From contig VBNY01000086.1 of the NCBI GenBank assembly GCA_005877705.1, positions 1 to 21,728 of the forward strand: a DNA stretch of 21,728 bases. The letters are read 5' to 3'. Numbering within the stretch: the stretch's first letter is position 1; each line of letters starts with the position of its first letter. The stretch comes from Gammaproteobacteria bacterium. Lineage in GTDB: Bacteria > Pseudomonadota > Gammaproteobacteria > Steroidobacterales > Steroidobacteraceae. A model generated the notes under the pieces. The model did no database searches. It saw only the letters and a program-made list of their open reading frames with translations, and had not been told where the DNA came from. A program made the translations under genes and the position numbers. Positions 14,473 to 21,728 of this stretch are shown here, one piece after another.

Positions 14473-15273
14473 GTGCAGCCGCTTCTCAATATCGCAGTAC
14501 GCGCCGCGCGCCGCGCCGGCGAAGTCATCGTCCGCAGCCTCAACCGCCTCGAGGCGCTCACCATCACGTCCAAGGGGCGTAACGACTTCGTGAGCGAGGT
14601 CGACCACGCTGCCGAGCACGAGATCATCGCCATCATCCGGCGCCATTACCCGAATCACGCGTTCCTGGCGGAGGAGAGTGGGCGCAGCGGGGACAGCGAT
14701 ACCGTATGGATCATAGACCCGCTTGATGGGACCACGAACTTCCTACACGGGTTCCCGGTGTTTGCAGTGTCGATCGCCTGCCAGCAGAAGGGCCGGCTCG
14801 AGCACGCGGTGGTGTACGACCCCATGCGCCAGGAGCTGTTCACCGCCACGCGCGGCAGCGGCGCACACCTCGACAACCGGCGCATGCGCGTGAGCAAGCA
14901 GCGTACTCTCGATGGTGCGCTCGTTGCCACGGGCTTTCCATACCGCGCCAACGCGCGCTACATGGAGGCGTACCTCGCCATGCTGAGGTCCGCGATGGAG
15001 CTTACGGCGGGTGTGCGGCGGCCCGGCGCGGCCGCCCTCGACCTGGCTTATGTCGCCGCAGGCCGTGTCGATGCGTTCTGGGAAATCGGCCTCTCGCCGT
15101 GGGACACGGCTGCCGGAACGCTGCTCATCCAGGAAGCTGGCGGCCGGATCGGCACGCTCACCGGAGAGCAGTATCGCCAGGAAGGCCACGTCATTGCGGG
15201 CACGCCCAAGGTCTACAGCGCCCTGGTCAGCGCATTCGCGCCGTTCGTGCCGCAAGAGCTGCGCACAACCTGA
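14473..15273 (+). CDS. suhB: Inositol-1-monophosphatase family protein SuhB
   Basis: 266 residues from GTG 14473, which aligns with the E. coli SuhB start (M-x-P-x-LNIAVRAAR-x-AG). Metal-binding landmarks: LAEESG with Glu67/Glu68, IDPLDGTTNF at 81-90, and the C-terminal SPWDTAAG with Asp211. SuhB dephosphorylates inositol monophosphates and in E. coli also joins the NusA/Nus antitermination complex that aids rRNA transcription and folding; the latter role here is by analogy. The Shine-Dalgarno is weak (AGAG ten bases upstream). It is divergent from trmJ, the classical order. After the stop a small TGGCC-AACAC-GGCCA hairpin is possible, without a real T-tract. Confidence 0.96.
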   Translation: MQPLLNIAVRAARRAGEVIVRSLNRLEALTITSKGRNDFVSEVDHAAEHEIIAIIRRHYPNHAFLAEESGRSGDSDTVWIIDPLDGTTNFLHGFPVFAVSIACQQKGRLEHAVVYDPMRQELFTATRGSGAHLDNRRMRVSKQRTLDGALVATGFPYRANARYMEAYLAMLRSAMELTAGVRRPGAAALDLAYVAAGRVDAFWEIGLSPWDTAAGTLLIQEAGGRIGTLTGEQYRQEGHVIAGTPKVYSALVSAFAPFVPQELRTT

Positions 15274-15389
15274 AGGTCGTGGCCAACACGGCCAGCTTGC
15301 TCGCTTTCCCCAAGTCGCTTGTGTAGAGTCCGGCGCAAGTGTCGGGGTCCCCCGGAGCTCAATTTCGCTTCGGCGCCCCTGGGGGTTAT

Positions 15390-16829
15390 ATGTCACGCCA
15401 GCTTCTTGCGACCAAGTCCATAGCCGAGCTGCACGAGCAGGAGGCTTCCGGCAACCAGTTGCGGCGCGCGCTCACCGCCACGCAACTGACACTGCTCGGC
15501 ATCGGTGGCATCATCGGCACGGGCATTTTCGTGCTCACCGGCGTCGCGGCCGCCAACAACGCCGGCCCGGCCTTGCCGCTGTCGTTCATTGTCGCGGGAA
15601 TCGGCTGCACGTTCGCGGGCCTGTGCTACGCGGAGTTCGCCGCGATGATCCCGGTGTCCGGCAGCGCCTACTCCTACTCCTATGCCACGCTCGGCGAGGG
15701 CGTCGCCTGGTTCATCGGCTGGAACCTGGTGCTCGAGTACCTGTTTGCGGTCGCGACCGTGTCGGTCGGCTGGTCGGGTTACGCCATCAGCCTGCTCGAG
15801 CAGCTGCACATCCACATCCCCGCCGCGCTGGCGAACGCGCCAATCGATCAGGGTGCGGACGCACTGCACCTGAGGCTCACCGGGGCCATCATCAACCTGC
15901 CCGCCATATTGATCGTCGCGGTCATTGCCACCATCTGTTACATCGGCATCAAGCAGTCGGCCGTCTTCAACTCCGTCATCGTAACCATCAAGGTCACGGT
16001 GATCGTGCTGTTCATCCTGTTTGGCGTAAGTTACATCAACAGCGCCAACTGGCACCCGTTCGTGCCGCCCAACACCGGTTCATGGGGTGTGTACGGTGTG
16101 AGTGGCATCCTGGCGGCCTCAGGCGTCATCTTCTTCGCCTACATCGGCTTTGATGCCATCTCGACGGCGGCCCAGGAGAGCAAGAACCCGCAGCGCGACA
16201 TGCCCATCGGCATCCTGGCAAGCCTCATCATCTGCACCGTCCTGTACGTGATCGTCTCCGCCGTGCTCACCGGCATGGTGAGCTACACGGAGCTGAATGT
16301 CGCAGCGCCGGTGGCTCTCGCCCTCGACAAGTATCCGGGCCTGCACTGGCTGGGCATTCCGGTGAAACTCGGCGCCGTCGCCGGCATGACCTCGGTCATG
16401 CTGGTCATGACCATCGCGCAGGCGCGGATTTTCTTCGCCATGGCGCGCGACGGTCTGCTGCCGCAATTCTTCGGTCGGGTGCATCCGCGCTTCCGCACGC
16501 CCTCCACCGGCACGCTGGTGACCGGGGTGTCGGCCGCGCTCATCGGCGGCTTGTTTCCGGTCGGCCTGCTCGGCCACCTGGTATCGATCGGCACGCTGGC
16601 GGCATTCGTCACGGTGTGCTTGGGCGTGCTGGTGCTGCGCCGGACCCGCCCCGACCTGCCGCGCCCGTTCCGCTTGATGATGGTTTCGCTCGGCCTGGCA
16701 ACCTGGGTGCGCCTGGCCGTGTGGTCCGTAATCGGCTTGCTCGTGTACGTGGGTTACGGTTATCGCCACAGCAAGTTGCGGCCTTCCGCGGCTGGCTCAG
16801 TGAGCGTCGGCGCCGCCACGACACGCTAG
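15390..16829 (+). CDS. APC-superfamily amino acid permease, cationic amino acid transporter type
   Basis: 479 residues from ATG 15390; GGGGGT just upstream favours it over the in-frame start 51 bases earlier. Family signs: TLLGIGGIIGTGIFVLTG in the first helix (35-51), YAEFAAMIPVSGSAYSY in helix 3 region (80-96), FFAYIGFDAISTAAQESKNPQRDMP in the helix 6 to loop region (248-272), and ARIFFAMARDGLLP (345-358). This is the CAT group of inner-membrane amino acid permeases; the substrate cannot be fixed. Near the C-terminus RPFR (425-428) is followed at once by LMMVSLGLATWVRLAVW, whereas family members normally have another hydrophobic stretch between these, so one membrane segment appears shortened or missing. 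Follows suhB after 116 bases; converges on terC with an 11-base gap and no room for a terminator. Confidence 0.92.
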   Translation: MSRQLLATKSIAELHEQEASGNQLRRALTATQLTLLGIGGIIGTGIFVLTGVAAANNAGPALPLSFIVAGIGCTFAGLCYAEFAAMIPVSGSAYSYSYATLGEGVAWFIGWNLVLEYLFAVATVSVGWSGYAISLLEQLHIHIPAALANAPIDQGADALHLRLTGAIINLPAILIVAVIATICYIGIKQSAVFNSVIVTIKVTVIVLFILFGVSYINSANWHPFVPPNTGSWGVYGVSGILAASGVIFFAYIGFDAISTAAQESKNPQRDMPIGILASLIICTVLYVIVSAVLTGMVSYTELNVAAPVALALDKYPGLHWLGIPVKLGAVAGMTSVMLVMTIAQARIFFAMARDGLLPQFFGRVHPRFRTPSTGTLVTGVSAALIGGLFPVGLLGHLVSIGTLAAFVTVCLGVLVLRRTRPDLPRPFRLMMVSLGLATWVRLAVWSVIGLLVYVGYGYRHSKLRPSAAGSVSVGAATTR

Positions 16830-16840
16830 CGGAGCGGACG

Positions 16841-17545
16841 TCAACGCCGCACACGGGTGTTGATCAACTCCACCGCGACGGAGAACGCCATCGCGAAGTA
16901 GAGATACCCCTTGGGGATCTCGAAGTGAAAGCTTTCGGCGACGAGCGCGACACCGATGAGGATCAGGAACGCGAGCGCCAGCATCTTGATGGTCGGGTAG
17001 CGCTCGATGAACGCGCCGATAGAGCGCGATACCCACATCATCACCAGGATCGCCACGATGATCGCCGCGACCATGATCGGCAGATCCTTCGCGAGTCCCA
17101 CGGCGGTGAACACTGAATCGAGCGAGAAGACGACATCGATAGCCGCGATCTGCGCCACGATCGGCAACAACCTCGCATGCAGGGGTTGACCCCGCTCTTG
17201 TACCCCGGCGCCCTCCAGCGTGTGATGGATCTCCACGACAGCCTTGGCAATCAGGAAAAGCCCGCCGAGAAGCAGGATAAGGTCACGTGCCGAGACTGGG
17301 CGCGCGCCGAGGTAGAACCATGGCTGCACCAGGCGCGTGAGCCACACGATCGAGAACAGCAGTGCCGTGCGGGTGAGCATCGCGAGCGTGAGCCCGGTGA
17401 TGCGCGCCAGCTGCTGTTCGGCTCGTGGCAAGCGCGCCACGAGGATCGAGATGAAGACGATGTTGTCGATGCCGAGAACGATCTCTAACAGCGACAGCGT
17501 TACGAACGCCACCCAGGTCTGCGGGTCGGTGATCAGGGCGGACAT
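16841..17545 (-). CDS. TerC-family integral membrane protein
   Basis: 234 residues with about seven hydrophobic helices. Conserved acidic residues within membrane segments are typical of the family: SLLEIVLGIDNIVFIS (Glu21, Asp27) and AQIAAIDVVFSLDSVF (Asp137, Asp143). A charged cytoplasmic loop lies at about 105-126. TerC relatives have been linked to tellurium resistance and, more firmly, to manganese export; in Bacillus subtilis TerC proteins are linked to metal loading of secreted enzymes. The length fits the YgdQ/YoaE-like membrane domain without a CBS/CorC extension. It begins 30 bases after secF, in the same direction, with no clear Shine-Dalgarno before ATG 17545, so it is likely read from the sec transcript. 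Confidence 0.9.
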   Translation of the reverse strand: MSALITDPQTWVAFVTLSLLEIVLGIDNIVFISILVARLPRAEQQLARITGLTLAMLTRTALLFSIVWLTRLVQPWFYLGARPVSARDLILLLGGLFLIAKAVVEIHHTLEGAGVQERGQPLHARLLPIVAQIAAIDVVFSLDSVFTAVGLAKDLPIMVAAIIVAILVMMWVSRSIGAFIERYPTIKMLALAFLILIGVALVAESFHFEIPKGYLYFAMAFSVAVELINTRVRR

Positions 17546-17575
17546 CGAGTACAGTTGCCCGCCTGCGTGGCTCCG

Positions 17576-18511
17576 CTATGGGAGGTGGTCGGCCGCGGCT
17601 TTCTTCACCGTGGGGAACACGTGCTCCGCGGTCAGACCGAAATCCAGCGCGATCGCGCTCGAGATATAGATCGAGGAGTACGTCCCCGCGATGATGCCGA
17701 TCATCAGCGCTTCCGAGAAGCCCTTGAGGACCGGCCCTCCGAGGAACAGCAGCGCCACCACGACGATCGACGTGACGACCTTGGTCATGATCGTCCGCGA
17801 CAGAGTCTGGTTGATGGACTGGTCGAGCACGACATCGGAGGGCAGCCGGCGATTGGTCTCGAAGCGCTCGCGGATCCGGTCGAACACGACCACCGTGTCG
17901 TTGAGGGAGTAACCGATCACCGCCAGGATAGCCGCCACCACCGCCAGATCGAAGGGTGTCTGCGTGGCCGAGAAGAAGCCCAGCACCAGGATCGGGTCAT
18001 GCATCACCGCGAGAATGGCTCCGAGCGACAGCCGCCAGGTATGAAAGCGGAAGGCGATGTAGAGGAAGATCAGCAGCAACGTGAAGAACAGCGCCCACAT
18101 GGCGCTGACGCGCAGCTCGTTGCCGACCTGAGGGCCGACCACGTCCAATTGCACCACCTGGGCGCCCTGGTCGATGGACTTCAGCACCGTCTCGAGCTTC
18201 GTGTGGATGGTGATCGCCGTTTGCGATGGATCAGGGGGCAGGCGGATGGAGATGTCGCGCGAGGAACCGAAGTTCTGCACCTGCGGGTCGCGGAAGCCCG
18301 CGGCGGCCAGCCGGCGGCGCACCTCATCGACATTGGCCGCGCGCGTGAGGGTAGCCTCCGCGCTCACGCCACCGGTGAAGTCGATGGCGAGGTTGAGGCC
18401 GCGGGTGAAGAACGACACGAACGACAGGAGCATCAACACGGCCGACAGCGTGTACCACACCTTGCGTGTGGCCATGAACGGGTAGCTGGTCTGGTGACTG
18501 AAAAATTCCAC
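17576..18511 (-). CDS. secF: Protein translocase subunit SecF
   Basis: 311 residues from GTG 18511, supported by AAGGA eight bases upstream. First transmembrane helix at about 19-36, then LAIDFTGGVSAEATL (the P1-head start typical of SecF), a small periplasmic domain, and five more helices including HDPILVLGFFS and GYSLNDTVVVFDRIRERF, the conserved SecD/F helix-4 motif. With SecD it forms an inner-membrane, proton-driven motor that pulls proteins out of SecYEG on the periplasmic side. The Shine-Dalgarno overlaps the secD stop, so the pair are tightly linked. Intact, unlike the preceding secD. Confidence 0.97.
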   Translation of the reverse strand: MEFFSHQTSYPFMATRKVWYTLSAVLMLLSFVSFFTRGLNLAIDFTGGVSAEATLTRAANVDEVRRRLAAAGFRDPQVQNFGSSRDISIRLPPDPSQTAITIHTKLETVLKSIDQGAQVVQLDVVGPQVGNELRVSAMWALFFTLLLIFLYIAFRFHTWRLSLGAILAVMHDPILVLGFFSATQTPFDLAVVAAILAVIGYSLNDTVVVFDRIRERFETNRRLPSDVVLDQSINQTLSRTIMTKVVTSIVVVALLFLGGPVLKGFSEALMIGIIAGTYSSIYISSAIALDFGLTAEHVFPTVKKAAADHLP

Positions 18512-18522
18512 GCGGGCAATCC

Positions 18523-18810
18523 TTAGATCGACAGCCGCGCAATCTTGCGCCGGCCGCCGTACATGAGCGTTAGGAGAGCGCGACTACCCATCAAGGACGT
18601 GAACATCGAAGTGGCGATGCCGAGTGTGAGCACCACGGCGAACCCCCGGATGGGGCCAGTGCCGAACACCCACAGCACCACGCCGGCGATCAAGGTCGTG
18701 ATATTGGAGTCCGCGATCGCCGAGAACGCCTTCTCGAAGCCCGCGCGGATGGCCGCTTGCGGCGAAACGCCTTTGCGGATTTCCTCGCGGATGCGCTCAT
18801 AGATCAGCAC
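18523..18810 (-). pseudogene. secD: secD, C-terminal fragment downstream of a frameshift
   Basis: Ninety-five residues beginning VLIYERIREEIRKG and ending GGRRKIARLSI, the normal SecD C-terminus with the last two to three membrane helices (ITTLIAGVVLWVFGTGPIRGFAVVL and the following GIATSMFTSLMGSRALL). It is the direct continuation of the 18804-20393 frame, displaced by one base. The GTG at 18808-18810 is simply the valine codon of DANVLI and has no ribosome binding site of its own, so this is not an independent gene. If the lost A is restored the protein is 623 residues, close to E. coli SecD. Confidence 0.9.
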
Positions 18811-20393
18811 GTCGCGTCCACGGCCATACCGACCGTCAGGATGATGCCGGCGATCCCAGGCAGCGACAGCGACGCGCGCATCATCGACAGCAGTGCAGTG
18901 AGCAGCACCACGTTCGCGAGCAGCACGAGATCCGCCACGACGCCGAAAGTCCGGTAATAGATCGCCATGAACGCGAACACGCCGGCCATCCCGAGCACCA
19001 GCGCCGTGACGCCCTTGTCGATGTTGTCCCGGCCGAGGCTCGGCCCCACCGCCCGCTCCTCGATCGGATAGATGACCGTCGCCAGGGAACCGGAACGCAG
19101 CAGCAAGGCAAGCTCGCGCGCCTCTCCGGCGCTCAGGCCGGTAATCTGGAAGTTGTTGCTGAAGACACCGCGGATCGTCGCGTCATTGATGACCTGCTCG
19201 TCGGTCACGTCGCGCGTGACTTTCTTGCCATCGACTTCGCTGGTCTCGCGGCGCTTCTCGATGAGCACGACGGCCATGCGCTTGTTGAGGTTGGCGCGCG
19301 TGGTCTTCAGCATGTTCTCGCCGGCGCGCGCATCGAGTTTCACGTTGACCGCCGGGCCCTCGGGACTCTGGCCCACCGTGGCATTCGTGAGCTGATCGCC
19401 CGTGGCGATGATGTCGCGCTTGAGCAGGATCGGGCGCCCGAAGCGCGTGTGCGTGTAGAGTTTGGAACCGAGCGGGGCGCGGCCGCGCTGCATCGCTTCG
19501 TACACGCTGTTCTGCATGTCTTCGAGCCGGAACTCGAGCGTCGCCACCCGGCCGAGAATGTCCTTGACCTCGGCGGAGTTCTGCACGCCGGGCAGCTGGA
19601 CGTTGATACGGTCGACTCCCTGGCGCTGGACGATCGGCTCCGACACACCGAGCTCATTCACCCGATTGCGCAGCGTCGTGATGTTCTGCTGGATGGCGTA
19701 GTCCTGGCGCTCGCGGATCTGGGCGGGCGTGAGCGCGGCCTGGATGGCGGACCCGCTGGGCAGGCTTTCCGTCGTGATGTTGAGGCCCTGCAGCGGCTGG
19801 GTGAGTGCGCTGCGGGCTGCGTTGACGTCCGCTTCGGGCGGCAACACCACCCGCACGGCCGTCGGCCGGTTGCCCTCGACGGCCACGACCGTGACGTCCT
19901 TGAAGGGGATGTTGGCCGCGGCCAGCGCCCGCCGCGCATCTTGCGCGTAGCCCTCCAGGGCCTGGTTGACGGCGCCGTTCACATCGACCTGGTAGAGAAG
20001 ATAGAGGCCGCCGCGCAGATCGAGCCCCAACGGCATGGGGCGCAGTCCCAGTTTGCGCAAGAACTCAGGCGTCCGCGGCGCGAACGACAGCGCCGTAATG
20101 TAAGTTCCCGTGAAGCGCTCGTTGACGGCGTCGCGCGCCGCCAACTGGTCCGCGACGCTCGCGAAGCGCACCATGAGCCGCCCATTGTCGATGTAGGTCT
20201 TGTCGAAATGCACGCCCCGCTCCTTGAGGAATGCCTCCACTGCCTGGACGGCGTCCGCGGTGACGGCTGCGTGGTCCTTGCGCGCCACCTGCAGGGCGGG
20301 GTCCTCGCCGAAGAAGTTCGGCAGCGCGAACAGCAGGGCGAGCACCAGGACGGTTGCGACGAGGATGTATTTCCAGCGAGCGTATTCGAGCAT
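18804..20393 (-). pseudogene. secD: secD, N-terminal 529 codons, ended by a frameshift in GMAVDAN
   Basis: Starts MLEYARWKYILVATVLVLALLFALPNFFGEDPALQ, with the first transmembrane helix and the conserved PN-FGEDPALQ. LGLDLRGGLYLLYQVDV (123-137) begins P1. EYAIQQNITTLRNRVNELGVSEP-like and QRQGVDRINVQLPGVQ segments follow, then four membrane helices, to LPGIAGIILTVGMAVDA. At that point the minus strand reads GCG-ACG-TGC-TGA instead of the expected GCG-AAC-GTG-CTG: one A is missing and TGA follows. The cut removes essential helices. SecD is the partner of SecF in the proton-driven translocation motor. The gene starts two bases after the yajC stop, the standard yajC-secD-secF order. Because cells are severely impaired without SecDF, a sequencing or assembly error is the likeliest cause. 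Confidence 0.93.
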
Positions 20394-20395
20394 TT

Positions 20396-20725
20396 TCAGG
20401 CGCTTTTCAGTGTGCCCTTGGGCATGAGCGAGGCGACCTGGAACTTCTGTACCTTGACGCGCACGCCGTCGGCGACCTCCAGAGTGATGAAGGTGTCGCC
20501 GACATCGGTGACCCGGCCCAGCATGCCGCCGGTGGTCACGACCTCATCGCCGACCGAGAGTTTGGAGACCAGCGCCTGGTGCTCCTTCGCCTTCTTCTGC
20601 TGCGGGCGGATGAGCAGGAAATAGAAGATGACGATGAACACCACCATCATCAGCAGCGGCGCGAACTGGTTGGTTGCGCCACCGGCTGCGCCCTGCGCCC
20701 AGGCCGCGGGAATCAAGCCATTCAT
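20396..20725 (-). CDS. yajC: Sec translocon accessory subunit YajC
   Basis: 109 residues. A short periplasmic N-terminus (MNGLIPAAWAQGAAGGATNQFA) precedes one strongly hydrophobic helix (PLLMMVVFIVIFYFLLIRPQ), then the family signature RPQQKKAKEHQALVSKLSVGDEVVTTGG, and a small beta-rich cytoplasmic domain. YajC associates with SecDF and SecYEG in the inner membrane; its exact contribution is modest. ATG 20725. It lies 38 bases after tgt and two bases before secD, the conserved order tgt-yajC-secD-secF. Confidence 0.97.
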   Translation of the reverse strand: MNGLIPAAWAQGAAGGATNQFAPLLMMVVFIVIFYFLLIRPQQKKAKEHQALVSKLSVGDEVVTTGGMLGRVTDVGDTFITLEVADGVRVKVQKFQVASLMPKGTLKSA

Positions 20726-20763
20726 TTTTCATACACCCTAGCGGGGGAAGCGAAGGGGCGGCA

Positions 20764-21728
20764 TTATGCCACAGGACCCGCCGCCTTCCGGGCCGCAAGA
20801 TAGCCGCCGGCCCAGGCCCCGAGCCGTCCCTGCGCTATGGCCGTACGCAGCGAGCGCATCAGCTCCAGGTAGAAGTGCAGGTTGTGGAGCGTGTTCAGGC
20901 GGCAACCCAAGATCTCGTTGCAGCGGTCGAGGTGGCGCAGGTAGGAGCGTGTGTAGTTGCGGCACGTGTAGCAGGCGCAAGCCGGATCGATGGGCCCGAG
21001 ATCGGCCTGGTGGGCGCTGTTGCGGATGTTGATGACCCCGGACGAGGTGAACAGGTGGCCATTGCGGGCGTGGCGGGTTGGCATCACGCAGTCGAATATA
21101 TCGATGCCGCGCAGTACGGCCGCCACGATGTCCTCGGGGCGGCCGACGCCCATGAGGTAGCGCGGCCGGTCGGCCGGCATGTGCGGGACGAGTGTCTCCA
21201 GCATGCGCAGCCGCTCCTCGTCGGGCTCGCCGACCGCGAGCCCCCCGACAGCCAGACCCGGCCAGTCGAGCCGCATCAAGGACTCCAGCGAGGCGAGGCG
21301 CAGCGCCGCGTGCATGCCCCCTTGCACGATCCCGAAGAGGCCTCCCGGGGGCTCCTCCCGGTGGTAGTGCGCATGGCTGCGCGAGGCCCACCGCATCGAG
21401 CGCTCCATGGACTCGCGTGTCTCGCTTGCCGTCGCGGGATGCGCGGTACAGTCATCCAGCGCCATGGCAATGTCCGAGCCCAGCTTGAGCTGCACGTCCA
21501 TGGAGTCCTCAGGGGTCAGCTCCACCTCGCTGCCGTCGAAGGGCGAACGGAAGCGAACCCCCTCCTCCGTGATCTTGCGCAGGCTCTTCAAGCTGAAGAC
21601 CTGATAGCCGCCTGAATCGGTGAGGATCGGGCGCATCCAGTGCATGAAGCCGTGCTACCCGCCGTGCGCAGCGACAATGTCGGCGCCCGGGCGCAACATC
21701 AGATGGAATGTGTTGCCGAGGACAATCT
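20764..21728 (-). pseudogene. tgt: tRNA-guanine transglycosylase, interrupted by an in-frame TAG; 5' end beyond the window
   Basis: From the right edge the minus strand encodes IVLGNTFHLMLRPGADIVAAHGG, then TAG (plus 21655-21657) where Leu is expected, then HGFMHWMRPILTDSGGYQVFSL in the same frame. After the stop, 293 residues can be read from ATG 21645. They contain the base-catalysis aspartate in LTDSGG (Asp10 of this fragment), YLMGVGRPEDI, nucleophile Asp185 in GIDIFDCVMPTR, and zinc ligands Cys223, Cys225, Cys228 and His254. TGT swaps guanine-34 for preQ1 in tRNAs with GUN anticodons, toward queuosine. Restarting at 21645 would lack roughly the first 80 residues of the barrel, so function is doubtful unless the stop is an error or is read through. 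TGT is dispensable in many bacteria, so real loss is possible. Heads the yajC-secDF series. Confidence 0.9.

Noticed and set aside
15274..15320. Rho-independent terminator after suhB
   Set aside because: The TGGCC/GGCCA stem has five pairs only and the following bases are mixed C and T, not a T-tract.
18523..18810. Independent small membrane protein of 95 residues
   Set aside because: Its sequence is the exact C-terminal end of SecD in a frame displaced by one base, so it is part of the broken secD.

Overview
The window reads as a chromosomal segment of a GC-rich gammaproteobacterium. Two conserved gammaproteobacterial blocks dominate it. The first is der-bamB-yfgM-hisS-rodZ-pilF-rlmN-ndk-iscA-[trmJ-iscS], divergent from suhB. 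The second is tgt-yajC-secD-secF-terC. The order resembles the Pseudomonas and E. coli neighbourhoods around hisS, isc and suhB. A Nevskiales/Steroidobacteraceae-like lineage is my guess from protein flavour only. I see no phage, transposon, CRISPR array, rRNA or tRNA.

Layout. 1-3655 is an accessory-looking patch: a 5'-truncated glutathione S-transferase (+), a membrane-anchored MDR-type oxidoreductase (-), a secreted epoxide-hydrolase-like alpha/beta hydrolase (+) and a secreted SRPBCC (START-like) protein (+). 3661-14370 is one long minus-strand series. It encodes ribosome assembly (Der), outer-membrane assembly and Sec chaperoning (BamB, YfgM), tRNA charging (HisS), cell shape (RodZ), pilus biogenesis (PilF/PilW), rRNA/tRNA methylation (RlmN), nucleotide balance (Ndk) and Fe-S assembly (IscA). 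It ends at a 763-residue fusion. 14473-16829 carries suhB and an APC-family permease on the plus strand. 16841 to the right edge is the minus-strand tgt-yajC-secDF-terC series.

The most interesting object is the 763-codon gene at 12079-14370. One uninterrupted frame encodes a complete TrmJ tRNA 2'-O-methyltransferase (residue 32 of tRNA), a complete IscS-type cysteine desulfurase, a Pro/Ala-rich linker and a short IscU-like domain that keeps only one of the three usual scaffold cysteines. The usual iscR, stand-alone iscU, hscB, hscA and fdx genes are absent from the locus; only iscA follows. The fusion physically joins a tRNA-position-32 methylase to the sulfur donor for Fe-S clusters and tRNA thiolation.

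Several genes carry lesions. secD has a one-base deletion inside the invariant GMAVDAN motif. tgt has an in-frame TAG where Leu is expected. bamB seems to lack most of one propeller blade. The permease seems to lack one membrane segment. The first two, in one transcription unit, may be sequence errors; the in-frame losses are less easily explained that way. No gene-free stretch exceeds 300 bases.
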